Of a stretch of DNA of 64,000 nt, positions 60,992 to 64,000 are shown piece after piece. The DNA lies in contig NZ_CP048815.1 of assembly GCF_010977555.1 (NCBI RefSeq), positions 2,596,501-2,660,500 of the forward strand, written 5' to 3'. Both the position numbers and the translations under genes were made by a program. Within the stretch, counting starts at the first letter, position 1. Each line of letters starts with the position of its first letter. The notes under the pieces are model-generated. The model saw only the letters and a program-made list of their open reading frames with translations, searched no databases and was not told where the DNA came from. The DNA is from Caulobacter rhizosphaerae. Its GTDB lineage: Bacteria > Pseudomonadota > Alphaproteobacteria > Caulobacterales > Caulobacteraceae.

Positions 60992-61777
60992 TCAGGCCGC
61001 GCGTCGGGCGTACAGAAACTCGATCACCGCCGCCCGGGCGTGGATATAGGTCGGATTCTCGGCCACGGCGAGACGATCGCGGGGGCGCTGGAGGCCTACG
61101 TCGAGCACCTGGCCGATCGCGGCGCGGGGGCCGTTGGTCATCATCACGATGCGATCCGACAGCAGGGCCGCCTCGTCGACGTCGTGGGTGACCATCAGCA
61201 CGGTGTTCTTCAGCGTCGCGTGGATCTCCATGACGCTGTCCTGCAGGTGGGCGCGGGTCAGGGCGTCCAGCGCGCCGAACGGCTCGTCCAGCAGCAGCAC
61301 CTTGGGCTCCATGGCCAGCGCGCGCGCAATGCCGACCCGCTGCTTCATGCCGCCGGAGATTTCCGAGGGGCGCTTGTCCAGGGCGTGGGTCATCTTGACC
61401 AGCTCCAGGTTGTGCAGCGTCCAATCGCGGCGCTCGGCCGCCGTTTTGGTCCTGCCGAACACCTTGTCGACCGCCAGCGAGACATTCTCACGCACCGACA
61501 GCCAGGGCAGTAGCGAGTGGTTCTGGAACACCACCGCCCGGTCCGGCCCCGGGGCGTTGACCTCCTGCTTGTCGAGGATCACGGCGCCGGTCGTCACCGG
61601 CACGAGGCCGGCGACCACGTTCAGCAAGGTGGACTTGCCGCACCCCGAGTGGCCGATGATCGAGACGAACTCGCCCTTGTCGACCTTCAGATCGACGCCG
61701 GTGAGCACCTCGGAGCGGGCGGCGCCCTTGGCGAAGGTGACGCCGACGCCTTCGATGGAGAGATAGGCCTTGGCCAT
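60992..61777 (-). CDS. nrtD: Nitrate/nitrite-type ABC transporter ATPase
   Basis: A 261-residue ABC ATPase: Walker A GHSGCGKSTLLN, Q-loop VFQNHSLLPWL, signature SEISGGMKQRVGIARALAME, Walker B VLLLDEPFGALDALTR, and switch VTHDVDEAALLSDRIVMM. The wording of these motifs is typical of the nitrate/bicarbonate NrtD/CmpD and SsuB/TauB group. AGGAG precedes the ATG. It is the third gene of a minus-strand operon after the binding protein and the permease. Nitrate or nitrite is the probable cargo. Confidence 0.86.
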   Translation of the reverse strand: MAKAYLSIEGVGVTFAKGAARSEVLTGVDLKVDKGEFVSIIGHSGCGKSTLLNVVAGLVPVTTGAVILDKQEVNAPGPDRAVVFQNHSLLPWLSVRENVSLAVDKVFGRTKTAAERRDWTLHNLELVKMTHALDKRPSEISGGMKQRVGIARALAMEPKVLLLDEPFGALDALTRAHLQDSVMEIHATLKNTVLMVTHDVDEAALLSDRIVMMTNGPRAAIGQVLDVGLQRPRDRLAVAENPTYIHARAAVIEFLYARRAA

Positions 61778-61788
61778 GGTTGTGTCTC

Positions 61789-62679
61789 CTAGCTCGCCGC
61801 GTTGCCGCGCGAGATGACGTGGCCCAGCAGGGCCACCAGGCGATCGAGGAAGAAGCCGGTCAGTCCGACCCAGGCCAAGGCCACGATGATGTCGGAGATG
61901 CGCGAGGCGTTGTACTGGTCCCAGATGAAGAAGCCGACGCCGACGCCGCCCAACAGCATCTCGGAGGCGACGATGGCCAGCCAGCTCATGCCGATGCCGA
62001 TGCGAAGGCCGGTGAAGATGTAGGGCGTGGTGGCCGGCAGCAGGATCTTGAAGAAATACTCGATCGGCGACAGCCGCAGCACCTTGGCGACATTGACATA
62101 GTCGGTCGGGATGTTGCGCACGCCGACGGCGGTGTTGATGATGATCGGCCAGATCGAGGTGATGAAGATCACGAACAGGGCCGAGGGCTGCGCCTCGCGG
62201 AAGGCGGCCAGGGAGATCGGCAGCCAGGCCAGGGGCGGCACGGTGCGCAGCACCTGGAAGATCGGGTCCAGACCCCGGTGCGCCCAGCGGTTGGAGCCGA
62301 TCAGCACGCCCAGCATCACCCCGCAGATCGCGGAGATCGAGAAGCCGACCCCGACCCGCTTGAGGCTGGTCAGCACGTGCCAGAACAGGCCCTTGTCGAC
62401 GCCGCCGTGATCGAAGAACGGGTTGAGGATCAGGTCTTTGGAGTCGGTCCACACCTGGACCGGCGACGGCAGCCCGCCATAGGAGTCGCCGATCGCCGCC
62501 TGCCACAGGCCCAGGATCGCCAGAAGGGTCAGCAGTGGCGGCACCACAGCCGCCGCCGTCGCACCTGCCCGGCGGACGATCTCCGACCCGCGCGAGGCGC
62601 GCGGCTCGGCGACCGGCGGGGCGATCACCGGCGCGGCGACCGGCTCGGCCGGTGTGAAGGAGGGCTTGGGAAAGGTCAT
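61789..62679 (-). CDS. nrtB: Nitrate/nitrite-type ABC transporter permease
   Basis: A 296-residue inner-membrane permease with about six helices and the cytoplasmic coupling loop RNIPTDYVNVAKVLRLSPIE. LGLWQAAIGDSYGGLPSPVQ and GLRIGIGMSWLAIVASEMLL are characteristic of NrtB. The first 40 residues are a proline/alanine-rich cytoplasmic lead. ATG 62679 is chosen for GGAGG upstream. It lies between the NrtA- and NrtD-type genes. Confidence 0.88.
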   Translation of the reverse strand: MTFPKPSFTPAEPVAAPVIAPPVAEPRASRGSEIVRRAGATAAAVVPPLLTLLAILGLWQAAIGDSYGGLPSPVQVWTDSKDLILNPFFDHGGVDKGLFWHVLTSLKRVGVGFSISAICGVMLGVLIGSNRWAHRGLDPIFQVLRTVPPLAWLPISLAAFREAQPSALFVIFITSIWPIIINTAVGVRNIPTDYVNVAKVLRLSPIEYFFKILLPATTPYIFTGLRIGIGMSWLAIVASEMLLGGVGVGFFIWDQYNASRISDIIVALAWVGLTGFFLDRLVALLGHVISRGNAAS

Positions 62680-62692
62680 GCGCACGCCCTCC

Positions 62693-63991
62693 CTAGACCA
62701 GCTTCTTGATCGGCTGGCTGGCCAGATAGGCGCCCGGATTGGCCGGGTCGAACACCTTGCCGTCGAAGAACCGCTCGACGCCCCGGCTGTCGCCGGCCGG
62801 CCCGGCCTGGCCGATGCTCTTGGCCGCCGCGCGCCAGATATCCGAGCGGTTGACCTTGGTGACCAGCGCCTGGGTGTTGGTCTTCTGCGGCAGCACGCCC
62901 CAGCGGATGTCCTCGGTCAGGAACCACAGGTCGTGCGACTTGAACGGGAAGCTGGCGTTGTCGGCCCAGAACTTCATGCGGTGCGGCGAATTCTTCAGCG
63001 TGCGGCCGTCGCCATAATCCACCGTGCCCTGCAGGCGGGGCAGGATGTCGCCCATCGGCACGTTGACGTACTGGCGGCCCGAGACGATCGAGCACATGGC
63101 CGGCAGGTTCGCGGCCTTGTCGCACCACAGCTGCGCTTCCTGCACGGCGGCCGTGATCGCCTGCGCGGCGCGGGGGTACTTGTCCACCCAGGCGGCGCGC
63201 ATGCCCAGAGCCTTCTCGGGGTGGTTCATCCACAGTTCCGAGGTCAGGCAGGCGGTATAGCCGACCCGCTGGTTGACCAGCTGGCCGTTCCACGGCTCGC
63301 CCACGCAGAACGCATCCTGGGTGCCGGCCTTCATGTTGGCCACCATCTGGGGCGGCGGGATGACGATGGTGGCGACGTCGGTCTCGGGATTGATGCCGCC
63401 GGCCGCCAGCCAATAGCGCACCCACAGGTCGTGGGTGCCGCCCCGGAAGGTCATCGCCACCTTGGCGATGTTGCCGGCGGCCTTCATCTGCAGGAACTTG
63501 GCCTTGGCGCCGCCGCTGTTGAGCCCGACCTTGACCGCCTTCAGGTCGTTGCCGACCGAGATGCCTTGGCCGTTGGTGTTGAGGCGAGCCAGGATGTACA
63601 TCGGCGTCGGCGCGCCGCCGGTGATCGCGCCCGTGGTCATCAGATAAGGCATGGGCGAGAGGATATGGGCGCCGTCGATGCCGCCGCGCTCGGAGCCCAG
63701 CACCAGGTTGTCGCGGGTGGCGGCCCAGGAGGCCTGCTTGACCACCTCGATGTCGGGCAGGCCGTACTTGGCGAACAGCCCGCGCTCCTTGGCGATGATC
63801 ACCGGCGCGGAGTCGGTCAGGGCGATGAAGCCCAGGCGGGCCTTGGCCACTTCGGGTCCGGCGCCGGCCGCATGGGCGCCGGCCGGGAACAGCGCCTTGG
63901 CGGCGGCGACGGTGGCGGCCGCGCCCACCAGGGCGTGGCGGCGGGTCAGGCCTGTGTCTGGCTTGGCGGCGGTCTTGTCGGTCTTGGTCAT
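62693..63991 (-). CDS. nrtA: NrtA-type substrate-binding protein (Tat-exported)
   Basis: A 432-residue binding protein. The N-terminus has a Tat signal (LTRRHALVGAAATVAAAKAL), so it folds before export to the periplasm. The mature part is the NrtA/CmpA two-lobe fold: KARLGFIALTDSAPVIIAKE, ERGLFAKYGLPDIEVVKQAS, IDGAHILSPMPYLMTTGAIT, and GEPWNGQLVNQRVGYTACLT. It delivers nitrate or nitrite to the permease and ATPase encoded next. Only 9 bases precede its start in the window, so the promoter is not visible. Confidence 0.9.
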   Translation of the reverse strand: MTKTDKTAAKPDTGLTRRHALVGAAATVAAAKALFPAGAHAAGAGPEVAKARLGFIALTDSAPVIIAKERGLFAKYGLPDIEVVKQASWAATRDNLVLGSERGGIDGAHILSPMPYLMTTGAITGGAPTPMYILARLNTNGQGISVGNDLKAVKVGLNSGGAKAKFLQMKAAGNIAKVAMTFRGGTHDLWVRYWLAAGGINPETDVATIVIPPPQMVANMKAGTQDAFCVGEPWNGQLVNQRVGYTACLTSELWMNHPEKALGMRAAWVDKYPRAAQAITAAVQEAQLWCDKAANLPAMCSIVSGRQYVNVPMGDILPRLQGTVDYGDGRTLKNSPHRMKFWADNASFPFKSHDLWFLTEDIRWGVLPQKTNTQALVTKVNRSDIWRAAAKSIGQAGPAGDSRGVERFFDGKVFDPANPGAYLASQPIKKLV

Positions 63992-64000
63992 GATCTCAAA

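Noticed and set aside
1..64000. tRNA, rRNA, CRISPR array or complete insertion sequence
   Set aside because: I scanned for T-loop/anticodon patterns, regularly spaced repeats and transposase motifs and saw none. Only the recombinase fragment at 13749-14114 is mobile-element-like.

Overview
The window is high-GC DNA (around two thirds G+C by eye) with dense co-directional operons, many ATGA/TGATG stop-start overlaps, TonB-dependent carbohydrate uptake, multi-PAS and HWE histidine kinases and a Tat-exported NrtA-type protein. This suggests a free-living alphaproteobacterium, most likely Caulobacterales (Caulobacter-like). That assignment is inference from gene content. No rRNA, tRNA or CRISPR array was seen.

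Region 1 (about 1-7922) looks like the right end of a genomic island. It carries three minus-strand genes: a metallo-beta-lactamase-fold (MBL) protein cut by the window edge, a single polypeptide that reads as E2-like + ThiF/E1 + JAB peptidase, and a second MBL protein. These are followed by two tiny paralogous plus-strand proteins sharing a TTxHL motif, a small membrane protein, and a minus-strand cassette of two basic proteins and an FRG-domain protein. The island appears to end at 7902-7922 in a copy of the conserved end of guaA (encoding TIEWE-stop), a known integration target.

Region 2 (8482-30094) holds an HWE histidine kinase with three PAS domains, a secreted GH115 alpha-glucuronidase, scars of a tyrosine recombinase and a LysR regulator, a 1901-residue autotransporter, and a convergent regulator fusing two LuxR-type HTHs to an alpha/beta hydrolase without its nucleophile. 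Then come a VOC protein, a Crp/Fnr regulator, an OmpR/EnvZ-type two-component system divergent from a secreted-protein / EF-hand / esterase group, fragments of a hydrolase and of quinol-dependent nitric oxide reductase, and a GNAT acetyltransferase.

Region 3 (30437-40876) is a fructan/sucrose utilisation locus: ROK regulator, fructokinase, MFS sugar porter, GH32 enzyme, TonB receptor, a second GH32-type enzyme and a GntR HTH protein. Two nearly identical palindromes, one before the fructokinase operon and one before the TonB receptor, each lie inside a putative promoter and are the probable operators of the ROK repressor. Both leaders also contain an unexplained short reading frame behind a strong Shine-Dalgarno.

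Region 4 (41155-46577) is one operon: isochorismatase-type hydrolase, XapX protein, YtcJ-like amidohydrolase, DoxX protein, DUF1275 protein and an alginate-export-type porin. Region 5 (46647-56304) is a redox/detoxification cluster (WYL regulator, MDR oxidoreductase, ABM protein, double-CMD protein, amidohydrolase, DJ-1/PfpI protein, muconolactone-isomerase-like protein, LysR, DUF1348 protein, PNPOx-flavin reductase-ferredoxin fusion), bordered by gene fragments. Region 6 (56322-63991) has two overlapping hybrid histidine kinases and an NrtA-NrtB-NrtD type nitrate/nitrite ABC transporter.
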